Position numbers and translations under genes: made by a program. Positions 26,582 through 35,589 of a stretch of 64,000 nt of DNA are shown piece after piece. The stretch lies in contig CAYMGE010000018.1 of NCBI GenBank assembly GCA_964389925.1, positions 1-64,000 on the forward strand, in the 5' to 3' direction. The notes under the pieces were generated by a model. The model worked only from the letters and a program-made list of their open reading frames with translations, did no database searches and was not told where the DNA came from. The DNA comes from CALECP01 sp964389925. GTDB taxonomy: Bacteria; Chloroflexota; Anaerolineae; Promineifilales; Promineifilaceae. Positions within the stretch are counted from its first letter, which is position 1. The number at the start of each line of letters is the position of its first letter.

Positions 26582-29500
26582 TGTTGCGCCGCACCTGTCT
26601 GTTGATCTGTCTGACACTCTTTTTCACAACCAACATCTTTGCCCAAACGCCTATTGGAACCATTCAAGGAGATACGTCAATCTCTTCATTTGAGGGGCAG
26701 CGCATGACGATTGAAGGAGTCGTCACAGGTTTGTTTGATGGAGGTCAGGCAGACAATCCAAACTGGCTAATTTTTGTACAAGATACTGGGGATGAGGATG
26801 AGAAAACGAGCGATGGGCTGCCTGTTTATGTGGGCAAGCAGCGTCCCGATATTGCAATTGGCGACCGTGTAACCGTCACAGGTGAGGTGACTGAGTTCTT
26901 TGAGTTGACCGAGATAACGCGAGCAAATGTGAACGTACTAGAACACAACGTTGCGTTGCCGGAGCCAACCACGCTGGCGGCGAACGCTGACCTTGAGACG
27001 CTGGAGGGGATGCTTGTCCGAGTCGTTGATGTGAAGGCCAACCAAACCGGGCGATGTCGCTTTGAGGTGGTGGGAGAGATCACGCCGCTGACGGTTTTGA
27101 TGCCAGATGATAGCTTATGCGTGCAGATTGAAACGGCCGACCAGCCCATCGCCGAAATCGTTGGTGTTTTGACCTTTCATTTTGGTGAGTACAAGTTGAT
27201 ATTGCAATCTGCGCTAGACACGCAGACTGAAATCCGCACAACATGGGAGCAGTCACCTATTGATTGCTTGTTGATTACGGAAATTTATTACGATAGCTTC
27301 GGCCGAGACTACGAAGAAGAGTGGATTGAACTAACCAACAATTGCCCTGAAACAATGGCTGTCGGGCAGTTCAAGCTCGGCGATGCAGAAGAAATCGGCG
27401 GGTCAGAAGGCATTTTTCGCTTTCCGGATAACGCCGTGATTGAGGCCGGGCGTAGCGTTGTGATCGCCCAGCAGTCAATTGGATTTGAGCGTGCGTTTGG
27501 ATTTCGGCCGAACTTTGAGCTAGCTGGCAGCGAACCGAGCGTCCCCGATATGCAGCAGGTTCAAGGCACAATTGAGCTAGCGAATGCCGGCGATAGCGTC
27601 GTTTTGCTCGATGAGAACGATGACCTGATCGACGCGGTGAGCTACGGTGATAACGAGACGTTTTTACAGCCCGCGCCGTTGGGTGTGGGAGAGGGTCAAA
27701 GCTTAGGGCGGCGATTTGGTGATTGCGATGCAGGTATGGCGGCCGATTTCATACCACAACAACCCTCGCCCGGCGTGGTCATATTCAACGATTCATGTAG
27801 CATCGCCCCATCACTAGAACCAGATCAAAGAGTGCCGATTGGCGCAATTCAAGGCAACACAACTGTTTCCCCATTTGTCAATCAGCACGTGACGTTTGAA
27901 GGTGTCGTGACCGGCTGGCATGAGGATCGCAATACACGCGGCATCACATTCTACACGCTGTATGTGCAGGATTTGGTCGGCCGCGAAGACGGTGACCCCA
28001 CAACGAGTGATGGCATTGCTGTCTTTTTGGGGCAGGCACGGCCGATGGCGCAAATTGGCGATCACGTGCGCGTCGCTGGCTTGGTGACAGAGTTTTTCGG
28101 GCTGACCGAGCTGGATGATGAGGGGGTCAGCGTTGAAGTTTTGAGCAGCGACAATGTGCTGCCGACACCATTGGAAATTGCGCCGCAGAATTCGGCCGAT
28201 TTAGCCGCCCTATTTGAGCCACTAGAAGCGATGCGCGTCCATCTGGGCTTTGGCGCAGCGCGAGTTGTCGGCGCGACGTTTGACGGCTGTGGCTTTAGCG
28301 TGATGCGGGAGGATGCGGGTGTTGGGCGGGTCTATCGTCGAGAGGCGGCCGATCCAATCGGCGCGGTCATTCCCGTTCTACATCGCTCCGATGTCGATTG
28401 TAGCGACTTTCCCAACCTAAAGTTGAACGATGTCATCAGCGGTTTGTCAGGTGTCCTCACCTATAATTTTGACCAATTCAAACTTCTCACACAGGATTTC
28501 ACAGATGTAATAGTAGATGCGGCCCCTTTTCCTGAGCCGCCCGCCGCGCCTGAAATTGCGTCAGGGCAATTTAGCGTTGTCAGCTTTAACGTCGAAAATC
28601 TGTTTGATGGCGTTGATGACACAGGCGACGATGCAGAGCCAAAGCTGGGTGAGCGCGAGTTGGCAGTCAAGCTGGCAAAGCTGGCCTATGCGCTAGGGGT
28701 GACAGCAGGGTGTCCAACTGTTGTTGCGGTGCAAGAGGTCGAAAAAGCAACGCTGCTGGAAGATTTAGCGAATGGGGTCGCGCAGTACTGTGAAATGGAT
28801 TATGAAGTGGTTCATCAGGAAAGCGCAGATGCACGCGGGATCGATTTGGCGTATATGGTGGATAGTTCACGGGTTGTTGTGCTTTCGGCCGAGTTACAAC
28901 GCGCCTGCACAACAATTGACACAAATATCAGTGATCCAGATGCAGGCTGTGAAAACGGGCAAGAGCCGTTGTTTTCTCGGCCGCCTTTCCTCCTAACTGC
29001 CCGAATCGATGGGCAAATCTACACATTCATCAACAATCACTTCAAATCAAAACGAGGGGGTGAATTTGAAACACAAGCGAGACGGGTAGAGCAGGCAAAA
29101 TTTTTGAGGACGCTCTTGGAACAAAACATTGATGAGCGGATGATCCTGATTGGAGATTTTAACGATTATGAAGATGCAGAGCCTCTGCGGATATTAGAAG
29201 CGGCTGGGCTGGAAAATGTTTTGAAGCGAGTCCCCAGCGAGCTACGCTACACGTTTGTGTTTGGTGGCATCGCACAGCTGATCGATGGGGTATTCATATC
29301 GGATGTTTTGCGTGATGAGGTCACCACAGTCACGATTTTGCATACCAATGCCGATTATCCCGATAGCTTGGGGCGTAATTTAGAGCGAATGGCGTTCAAA
29401 GCAACCGATCACGATTTGCCATTTGTGGTTTTCGATGTGGAAGAGCAGGTCGATGAGGTAATTGAAGAAGAGCCGCCTGCTGAGGATAGTCTGTGGATTC

Positions 29501-29601
29501 TGTGGGGCGGGATTGTGGCGATGGTTTTGGCTGGGGTTGGCGTTGGGTTTGTGGTGGGGCGAAGGAAACCTGCAAGTGACCCCACAGGTCAGCGTACTTA
29601 A
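26581..29601 (+). CDS. Surface-anchored extracellular endonuclease (ExeM/NucH-like)
   Basis: 1006 residues from ATG 26581, overlapping the cobA stop by one base. A signal peptide (about 1-22, ending IFAQ) is followed by an OB-fold-like region, a lamin-tail-like domain (LITEIYYDSFGRDYEEEWIE), a second OB-like copy (PIGAIQGNTTVSPF repeats the first, PIGTIQGDTSISSF) and an endonuclease/exonuclease/phosphatase domain. That domain has FNVENLF, VQEVEK, NNHFKSKRGG, IGDFNDYED and TDHDLPFV, so its catalytic Asn, Glu, Asp and His are intact. The C-terminus has one membrane helix and a short basic tail, so the enzyme stays on the cell surface. It should hydrolyse external DNA for phosphate or nucleotide scavenging. 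The nearly abutting FmdB-type gene is convergent. Confidence 0.88.
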   Translation: MLRRTCLLICLTLFFTTNIFAQTPIGTIQGDTSISSFEGQRMTIEGVVTGLFDGGQADNPNWLIFVQDTGDEDEKTSDGLPVYVGKQRPDIAIGDRVTVTGEVTEFFELTEITRANVNVLEHNVALPEPTTLAANADLETLEGMLVRVVDVKANQTGRCRFEVVGEITPLTVLMPDDSLCVQIETADQPIAEIVGVLTFHFGEYKLILQSALDTQTEIRTTWEQSPIDCLLITEIYYDSFGRDYEEEWIELTNNCPETMAVGQFKLGDAEEIGGSEGIFRFPDNAVIEAGRSVVIAQQSIGFERAFGFRPNFELAGSEPSVPDMQQVQGTIELANAGDSVVLLDENDDLIDAVSYGDNETFLQPAPLGVGEGQSLGRRFGDCDAGMAADFIPQQPSPGVVIFNDSCSIAPSLEPDQRVPIGAIQGNTTVSPFVNQHVTFEGVVTGWHEDRNTRGITFYTLYVQDLVGREDGDPTTSDGIAVFLGQARPMAQIGDHVRVAGLVTEFFGLTELDDEGVSVEVLSSDNVLPTPLEIAPQNSADLAALFEPLEAMRVHLGFGAARVVGATFDGCGFSVMREDAGVGRVYRREAADPIGAVIPVLHRSDVDCSDFPNLKLNDVISGLSGVLTYNFDQFKLLTQDFTDVIVDAAPFPEPPAAPEIASGQFSVVSFNVENLFDGVDDTGDDAEPKLGERELAVKLAKLAYALGVTAGCPTVVAVQEVEKATLLEDLANGVAQYCEMDYEVVHQESADARGIDLAYMVDSSRVVVLSAELQRACTTIDTNISDPDAGCENGQEPLFSRPPFLLTARIDGQIYTFINNHFKSKRGGEFETQARRVEQAKFLRTLLEQNIDERMILIGDFNDYEDAEPLRILEAAGLENVLKRVPSELRYTFVFGGIAQLIDGVFISDVLRDEVTTVTILHTNADYPDSLGRNLERMAFKATDHDLPFVVFDVEEQVDEVIEEEPPAEDSLWILWGGIVAMVLAGVGVGFVVGRRKPASDPTGQRT

Positions 29602-29606
29602 AGGGG

Positions 29607-29942
29607 CTAGGCTTCGGCCGAACTCACCTTTTCCTTCTTTTTGATCTTTGTGTCCGATTTACTCTCGCTCTTTGTCTCGGACTTTGCGGCCGATTTTGTC
29701 TCTGATTTATTGTCAGAAACGCTTTCACTCTTCCCATTGCTGGCAGGAGTCGTCGTACTTTTTTTACTTTTGCTGTCGTTGATGTAAAAGCCAGACCCTT
29801 TGAACACGATCCCCACAGAACTCACAACTTTGCGAACCGCTTCACCGCAAACAATACATTCGGTCAGCGGGTCATCAGAAAACTTTTGTTTCTTCTCGAA
29901 AACATGTTCATTTGGAATACATTTATAGACGTAAGTTGGCAT
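29607..29942 (-). CDS. FmdB-type zinc-ribbon protein with an Ala/Ser/Lys-rich tail
   Basis: 111 residues, preceded by GAAGGGAT. It begins MPTYVYKC, the conserved FmdB start, and carries CIVCGEAV and the later VGIVFKGSGFYINDS that typify this regulatory-protein family. The first metal knuckle is incomplete: the usual Cys-x-x-Cys is reduced to one cysteine (KCIPNEH), perhaps replaced by the following histidine. The last 55 residues are low-complexity (repeats of Lys-Ser-Glu-Ser/Thr and a final KIKKKEK), longer than usual. The biochemical role of the family is poorly defined. It is convergent with the nuclease gene, with five bases between stops. Confidence 0.8.
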   Translation of the reverse strand: MPTYVYKCIPNEHVFEKKQKFSDDPLTECIVCGEAVRKVVSSVGIVFKGSGFYINDSKSKKSTTTPASNGKSESVSDNKSETKSAAKSETKSESKSDTKIKKKEKVSSAEA

Positions 29943-30202
29943 TTCTATCCCTTCAGCAAATAATTTTCAACTCATAAGTGTAGCCAACATGCGTAAGCAC
30001 CACGTAAAATTTATCGGTTAATAGGCTCAAAATTTCGCGCCCATCGGCTGCTGAAAATATGCTTCTGCGTGAAATTGCACAAGTTCGACACGAGTTCGCA
30101 TTACTTGACACAGCTTTGACACATCCCGCACATAGATTTTCCCCCGTCGATTGTTACAATTTTCACAAGTTAAACAACACAGCCAATTGAGATAAATTAC
30201 TA

Positions 30203-30226
30203 GGTTTCAAAATGACATTTGAAACC
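30203..30226. promoter_or_regulatory. Perfect 9-bp dyad upstream of a small ORF
   Basis: GGTTTCAAA-ATGACA-TTTGAAACC is a perfect inverted repeat 20 bases before the candidate small gene at 30247. It could be an operator or an RNA hairpin that sequesters the start region. The surrounding gap 29943-30409 (467 bases) otherwise shows only the small ORF and scattered TTGACA boxes (near 30110) without a matching -10. Confidence 0.5.
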
Positions 30227-30246
30227 ATAGATGGCAGGAAAATAGC

Positions 30247-30396
30247 ATGGATACACATCCCTCATATCAAGTACAGGTTATCAAATCAGAATACGCTCAG
30301 TATGAGACTGCATACCAATCTGAAACGGCACACTATAGTCGTTTTGCGCCATTACGCGGCATTATACGCACATTGACACGTAATCGGCCGCGCTAG
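30247..30396 (+). CDS. Candidate 49-residue protein
   Basis: A complete frame of 50 codons with AGGAAAA about five bases before the ATG. The product starts MDTHPSYQVQVIKSEYAQY, is rich in Tyr and His and ends in a basic RTLTRNRPR tail; no signal or membrane helix is seen. A second frame from 30212 (56 residues) overlaps it, so coding is not certain. It lies alone in a 467-base gap, downstream of a perfect dyad. No function can be given. Confidence 0.35.
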   Translation: MDTHPSYQVQVIKSEYAQYETAYQSETAHYSRFAPLRGIIRTLTRNRPR

Positions 30397-30409
30397 TATT
30401 TACGCGCCC

Positions 30410-32341
30410 CTATTTTTGCTGTAGCCACATTGCCTGAAAAGGCGCAAGCGTGATGCCAAATTGACCATTGAGCATTCGCTTTCCAAGATAATCGTAGCAT
30501 TCGTGGCCAAAACCGAGTTCTTTCAACCGTTGCCCCCTCACAACTTGGTACGCTTCGCTGAAGTTGCCGAGCGCGAGGATGTTACCACGTGGACTATGGC
30601 GCAGAAGGCCAAACACATGCTCATTATGCGTGTAGACGGCACTCATGTTGGCTTGGGCGTGTAGTTGAAAAAGCTGTTTGCGCGTGAAGATCATCTCGCG
30701 CAGATTGTGATAGATGCGACCGGGAATGGACTTGCAATCATAGCGACTCTGAGCGAGTGGCCAATCCATTTTCGGCCGCTGCACCCACCGCGAATCGGCC
30801 TTATGGTTTGGGTTGTGAATGTAGTCATAGTCATTGAGAAGACCGAGTTCATCGCCCATGTAGAGGAGGGGAATCCCGCCATAGACGAGAATAAAGGCAT
30901 GGATCAGAAGAATTCGGCCGATTGCCAACTCCACCAACCCCATATCTCCTTTCTCAATCGCCACTTCCAGCCCCGCCAAAGACGCACACGACCCGTTGAC
31001 GCGCCGATCCATATTGTCAGGATTGAATTGAAAGACTAACCCTCGCGCAAAACTACCCTCGAACTCACCCGTGTAAAAATCGCTCAAAAATGACCGATGT
31101 AAGAAGCCGTTCAGCCCGACACCACCTGCATTCGCGTCTGTAATCGCCCAGCCAATATCGTCGTGTAGGCGTACATAGGTTGTCCATGCGGCCGATTGCG
31201 GCAGTTCGGGCAGCCGTTGCAGCGCGTGTGTCATCAGATTGACCTTACGTTCAGCCAACGCGCTCCATAGATAAACCATAAAGCTGTTGTGATAGGCTAG
31301 CTCACACTCCTTACCCGTCGCCTCATCCAGCCCAAAATATGGCACGACATCTTCGGGCGAGACAATCGCCTCTGCCAACAAAATGATGCCCGGCGCAGCC
31401 AGCCGTAAAAGCGCACGCCACGCTTGCAGTAGTGCATGGGCTTGCGGCAGATTTTCACACGTTGTGCCAAGCTCTTTCCACATGAACGCGACCGCATCCA
31501 TGCGGAAAACCTCAACCCCTTGATTAGCGAGATAGAGAATAATGTCGAGCATCTCGCCAAAGACGGTGGGATTTTTGTAATTCAAATCCCATTGGAAGGT
31601 GTTGAATGTTGTCCAAACCCAACGCTCAATATCGTCATGCCAGACAAAGTTACCACGCTTAAATTCGGGGAAGATTTCGCGCAATGTTTTGTCATATTGC
31701 TCAGGTAGTGTGCGGTCGGGAAACATCAAGTAGTAATTTTTATATGTTTCGTCGCCCGCTTTAGCCTTTTGTGCCCATTCGTGGTCAATCGATGTGTGAT
31801 TACAGACGAGATCGGTGCAGAGGCTGATACCCGCTGTCCGCAGTTTGGTGGTCAACTGTACCAAATCTGACATGGTGCCGAGTTGTGGGTCGATGGCACG
31901 GTAGTTTTTGACCGCAAAGCCACCGTCATTCTCGCCATCGCGTGTTTCCAACAACGGCATGAGATGGAGATAGGTGATGCCCAACTCTTTGAGATAGCTG
32001 ATACGGTCAACGACTCCGTTTAGCGTGTCGGCAAAGCGGTCGGCATAGGCGATGTAGCCCATTTGCTCAGACCGTTGATACCAGTCTGGCTGGAGCAGGC
32101 GTTCTTCATCTAGGGCGCGGAGTTCGGCCGATCTCCCCCGCCGCCCCTTCCGCACAATTCTCAAAAAGTCGACGACCCGCTGCTCAAAGTCTTCCCGCTC
32201 TCCATACAACAAGCGCAAGGGACGCAGGACATCCTCTTGCCAGACCTGCCAACGGGTTTGAAGTTCGGCCGAAAACGCGCTTTCTACATAGCTTTCTATC
32301 ATCAATGCAAGCGAAAAATGAGCGGCGAACCGCCTATTCAA
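30410..32341 (-). CDS. Amylosucrase (GH13 subfamily 4)
   Basis: 643 residues from a TTG at 32341 that overlaps the upstream stop by eight bases, or 630 from ATG 32302; neither has a clear ribosome-binding site. The enzyme takes glucose from sucrose to extend alpha-1,4-glucan and releases fructose. The sequence follows known amylosucrases closely: LKELGITYLHLMPLL, DGGFAVKNYR, LCTDLVCNHTS, a WVWTTFNTFQWDLNY segment, the nucleophile in FRMDAVAF, the acid/base glutamate in LLAEAIV, RLHDDIGW, and the C-terminal GGIPLLYMGDELG. There is no signal peptide, so it acts in the cytosol. It is the last gene of the sugar locus, fitting intracellular use of imported sucrose or a related glucoside. Confidence 0.92.
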   Translation of the reverse strand: MNRRFAAHFSLALMIESYVESAFSAELQTRWQVWQEDVLRPLRLLYGEREDFEQRVVDFLRIVRKGRRGRSAELRALDEERLLQPDWYQRSEQMGYIAYADRFADTLNGVVDRISYLKELGITYLHLMPLLETRDGENDGGFAVKNYRAIDPQLGTMSDLVQLTTKLRTAGISLCTDLVCNHTSIDHEWAQKAKAGDETYKNYYLMFPDRTLPEQYDKTLREIFPEFKRGNFVWHDDIERWVWTTFNTFQWDLNYKNPTVFGEMLDIILYLANQGVEVFRMDAVAFMWKELGTTCENLPQAHALLQAWRALLRLAAPGIILLAEAIVSPEDVVPYFGLDEATGKECELAYHNSFMVYLWSALAERKVNLMTHALQRLPELPQSAAWTTYVRLHDDIGWAITDANAGGVGLNGFLHRSFLSDFYTGEFEGSFARGLVFQFNPDNMDRRVNGSCASLAGLEVAIEKGDMGLVELAIGRILLIHAFILVYGGIPLLYMGDELGLLNDYDYIHNPNHKADSRWVQRPKMDWPLAQSRYDCKSIPGRIYHNLREMIFTRKQLFQLHAQANMSAVYTHNEHVFGLLRHSPRGNILALGNFSEAYQVVRGQRLKELGFGHECYDYLGKRMLNGQFGITLAPFQAMWLQQK

Positions 32342-33275
32342 GCCGATTATACAGGTCTTCTAGTGAAATTAGGTCGCCATCCTTCGACACAATCAGCTTT
32401 GCACGACTTGCCTGGCTGATCAACTTTTCCTGCTCAATTTCCAACACCAAGCTGATGAAAGGGCTGTCGGTGTTCTTGTCGCGGCCGCGTGCAAGCCGGT
32501 GTGCGAGCGTTTCGGCCGGTGTGCTGAACAAAAAGATGGGGAAGTCTACGCCTTCAAGCAGCGGGTTGTTGCCGTGTGTCCACTCGATAATTAACACCTG
32601 CACACCGCTAAAATCGACTGCCTCAAAACGAATATCATCACTCGTTCTGCCCATCCGTTTTAGATTGATCGTGTTTGCACCACTTTTGAATAGCTCAATG
32701 ATACGGCTGACCATTGGAAAATCAGTCTCCTGCTCGCTACCCAGATAGCGTCTCAACGCCTCTCTTCCCGCATTGAAGTACACATCCATCCAAGCCAGCT
32801 CTGCATCGGACCTGAAATCTTCCGCATCAGGCCATTTTTGCTGAAGGGCTTCCATCCGCTCATTCGAGAACTGTTCGCTTCTGGCAAGCGCGTTTAATCC
32901 TGCATTTCTGAATACGGTCAAACGCTCTTGATCGTTAAATTGGGGTATGCGGTGTGGGTAATTGTCCCCTGACAAAATATAGGCAGGAAAATTTGCCTCG
33001 TTACAGTAATGACCCAGTACGGAACCAAGCTCAGATTTCCCAACACCTGACCCACCATAAACAGAAACGACGAGCCTCCTACCGTTTAGATTTTTCAGTT
33101 CTTGTCGTAGGTGAGGGAAAACGGTATTTGCCTTTTCGATGTGTGACTGATTAATCTGAATTTTGTCGCCGGGCATGTCACCAGTCTTAACCGCACTGAT
33201 GTCAACTTGTGGTGGATTCCATGTCGGCAATTCTTGCCCATTATCTGCACTGTCAAAAGTCGATCTATCACTCAT
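32334..33275 (-). CDS. P-loop small-molecule kinase (uridine kinase/PRK-like)
   Basis: 313 residues from ATG 33275 (AAGGAA seven bases upstream); an in-frame ATG two codons earlier is too close to that site, and longer versions enter non-coding sequence. A glycine-rich Walker A, VYGGSGVGKSELG (about residues 72-84), is followed by ILSGDNYPHRIP, reminiscent of the substrate loop of uridine kinases and phosphoribulokinases, and later by VQVLIIEWTHGN and a lid-like RLARGRDKNT. It should phosphorylate a sugar, polyol or glycerate, but the substrate is not evident. It overlaps amylosucrase by eight bases, so its substrate is probably a product of the sugar pathway. Confidence 0.7.
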   Translation of the reverse strand: MSDRSTFDSADNGQELPTWNPPQVDISAVKTGDMPGDKIQINQSHIEKANTVFPHLRQELKNLNGRRLVVSVYGGSGVGKSELGSVLGHYCNEANFPAYILSGDNYPHRIPQFNDQERLTVFRNAGLNALARSEQFSNERMEALQQKWPDAEDFRSDAELAWMDVYFNAGREALRRYLGSEQETDFPMVSRIIELFKSGANTINLKRMGRTSDDIRFEAVDFSGVQVLIIEWTHGNNPLLEGVDFPIFLFSTPAETLAHRLARGRDKNTDSPFISLVLEIEQEKLISQASRAKLIVSKDGDLISLEDLYNRLE

Positions 33276-33456
33276 TTTCATTTCCTTTTTGCTTTCAGGT
33301 AATCTAATTATTTTGGGTCTTTGGGATTTGAAGTGGAACAGGCGTGGTACGTGGTACGTGACGACCTCTGGACACGCACCACGACGCGAAAACCACACGA
33401 ATTCCTAAAGAGCCATTATTTTTTCTTAAGTAACTTTGCGTGAGGCACTCGTCTGT

Positions 33457-35589
33457 CTAACCAATTCGATACACACGCCCTTCACCCGGCGACATTTGCG
33501 GCACTTGGTAATGTCGGCCGTTATGAGCTAACTGTTCTGCGCTGATTTCGGCCGTAGAAAACGCTTGCGTCAACGGCGTGTCGCTGGTGATATTTGGAAT
33601 CGTTGGGATGCCAAATTTGCCGCTGGCAAACTCTGTGTCGAGATTGACCACAAAAAGATGGGTCGGCCGATTATCATCTTGTGTCCATGCGATCACTTTG
33701 CGTTCGCCTATCGCATCGGGCGGCAACAGCCAGCGGCAAGGCCGTCCCGCGATCTGCTCAAACATGTCGTCTAGGTAAAGCCGTAAGCGCATAACTGTAT
33801 GGAAGAGATGTCCATTGTGACCCCATTTGTAATCCCCATTGGTCGCCTGTGGCCCCTCGCTTTGCTGAAACACATACAGCTTGCTGTAATACTCATTGGG
33901 CGCGGGTTCAAAATGGACATTGCGAACCTCGAACCCCAACCCCATGTAGCTGGGCATGTCGGTGAGAAACATCGCTATAAATAGACGCGCTTCATTGCCG
34001 CGCAAATAGAATCCATCAAAGCGAGGATCATCTTTGTCGCCTGTCATGAGGGTAAAATTTGGAGTGCAACTGCGGGTCTCTAGCAGATCATAGTATTGAC
34101 GCAGACGCTGAATGAAGACAGGCGATCCAACTGGCACAGATTGCAGATCGCCAAGCGTCGTATCAGCATCGGCCGCCTCCAGATGATCTAGCTCATCACC
34201 ATACCCAAACACGTCGCGTGGCGCGATAAATGTTTCGGCAAAGTAACCAAAGTAGGGAGCCTCCTGTCGAATATAGTTTTTGACAGCCGCCAAAATGTCA
34301 TAGTAATCGTCAATTTCATCAGGGACACCGTTGGGGCGCATTTGCACATGTGCCATATCGCCGCGCATGAAATCAAACCCATACTTTTGCTGCACATCCG
34401 CATAATTCTCACAGACATATTGCCACACGGCTGGGCGCGGTTTGTCGAAATCAACACCCCAATCACGGTTGTCATCAAGACGCTCGTATAGTTTATAACG
34501 GCTGAGAGGGCCAAACACGCGGGACATTGATTGTGGTTCCGTAATCAGATAATCACGCCAGACCATGCCTTGTGAATCGACCGTTTTGGCTTTTGGGTCC
34601 GTGTTGACTTTCAGGCCGCGAAACGGCGGAGCCATCGTGCCGGGAACAGGTTCATACCCATATCGGAACAGGTATTGGATAAGTTGATTACGCCGTCCTT
34701 CTCGACCGCTTTTGTCTTCTGGTGTGCCAAAGAGCAGGCGGATGCGCTGGGATTCGGTGAGGTCGTTGAAGAAAATTTCGGCCGAATTTGGCAACACCTC
34801 ATCTGCAACGGCCGAGCCATTCTGCTGCAAAAACGTCCAGATTTGCGCCTGCACCCCCTCATGTAGATTTGCACGATGGTTGATGATAACGGTGTCCTGT
34901 CGCTGTAGCCATTCAAAAAGCTGTGGCGAGGCAAGCACAATTTGTGAGTAGCGATCCGTGTGGGGAATCACGTCCATCCCCACCGTTTTGCCCAGTGCGT
35001 GCAAGATGTTACTGACCGCCTTTAACTGCTTGCCTGTCGTGTTGAGATGCGGCTGTGCCTCCGCTAGCTCTGCGCTATAAAATTCGGGATTTAGTTGCCA
35101 ACTGCTCATTCCATAGAGACTGCCCACAACGCCCGCTTCCCAAATTGGCAAAATATGGACAGAATCCTGCGCCGCTGGCAACGTCAGCGCGTATTTGACG
35201 ATATTCCAAAAATTCTGCACCGTGCGGACGTTAATCCCAACCATGTTGGCTTGCTTGAGCCAGCTTCCGTCTGATTCGTCGGCGACCGGACTGCGAATAG
35301 CTGCGGGCAGCGTCGTCGGCAGATTTTCGGGATCAGTGTAGAGAGGATCAAGTGCTAAATCTAAGGTTTTGCCCAAACGCTCGTGCAAAATGGATAGCGT
35401 TTCAGCCGCGCTTAACTGAATGGCTGTCTCTGGCAACAAATTGGGAACAAATGAACGCTCTTTCTTTTGATAGGCTGTCAAAAAATCGGTTCTTTTGCGC
35501 TGCCATTCATCTTGGAACTGCTGGTGGATGGTTGGAACAATAAATTGCTTCATAATTTCTAATTCGCTTGTTGACTGATTATCCTTCAT
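33457..35589 (-). CDS. Atypical GH13-type glycosidase or glucosyl transferase
   Basis: 710 residues from ATG 35589 (11-base overlap with the PPK2 gene), or 698 from ATG 35553. No signal peptide. The four GH13 regions can be traced in altered form: TVGMDVIPHTDRYS (region I), GFDFMRGDMAHV with the candidate nucleophile Asp (region II), YFAETFIAP with the acid/base Glu (region III) and LMTGDKDDPRF in place of the usual Asn-His-Asp (region IV). The barrel is preceded by about 130 residues unlike standard amylases. I cannot assign a substrate. Co-transcription with amylosucrase and the glucosylglycerol-hydrolase-like enzyme suggests an alpha-glucoside or glucosyl-polyol. The 181-base gap downstream (33276-33456) shows only a short TGGTACG tandem repeat. 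Confidence 0.65.
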   Translation of the reverse strand: MKDNQSTSELEIMKQFIVPTIHQQFQDEWQRKRTDFLTAYQKKERSFVPNLLPETAIQLSAAETLSILHERLGKTLDLALDPLYTDPENLPTTLPAAIRSPVADESDGSWLKQANMVGINVRTVQNFWNIVKYALTLPAAQDSVHILPIWEAGVVGSLYGMSSWQLNPEFYSAELAEAQPHLNTTGKQLKAVSNILHALGKTVGMDVIPHTDRYSQIVLASPQLFEWLQRQDTVIINHRANLHEGVQAQIWTFLQQNGSAVADEVLPNSAEIFFNDLTESQRIRLLFGTPEDKSGREGRRNQLIQYLFRYGYEPVPGTMAPPFRGLKVNTDPKAKTVDSQGMVWRDYLITEPQSMSRVFGPLSRYKLYERLDDNRDWGVDFDKPRPAVWQYVCENYADVQQKYGFDFMRGDMAHVQMRPNGVPDEIDDYYDILAAVKNYIRQEAPYFGYFAETFIAPRDVFGYGDELDHLEAADADTTLGDLQSVPVGSPVFIQRLRQYYDLLETRSCTPNFTLMTGDKDDPRFDGFYLRGNEARLFIAMFLTDMPSYMGLGFEVRNVHFEPAPNEYYSKLYVFQQSEGPQATNGDYKWGHNGHLFHTVMRLRLYLDDMFEQIAGRPCRWLLPPDAIGERKVIAWTQDDNRPTHLFVVNLDTEFASGKFGIPTIPNITSDTPLTQAFSTAEISAEQLAHNGRHYQVPQMSPGEGRVYRIG

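Noticed and set aside
33343..33360. A mobile-element footprint from the TGGTACG direct repeat.
   Set aside because: Two 7-base copies are too little evidence; no inverted ends or transposase remnants accompany them.
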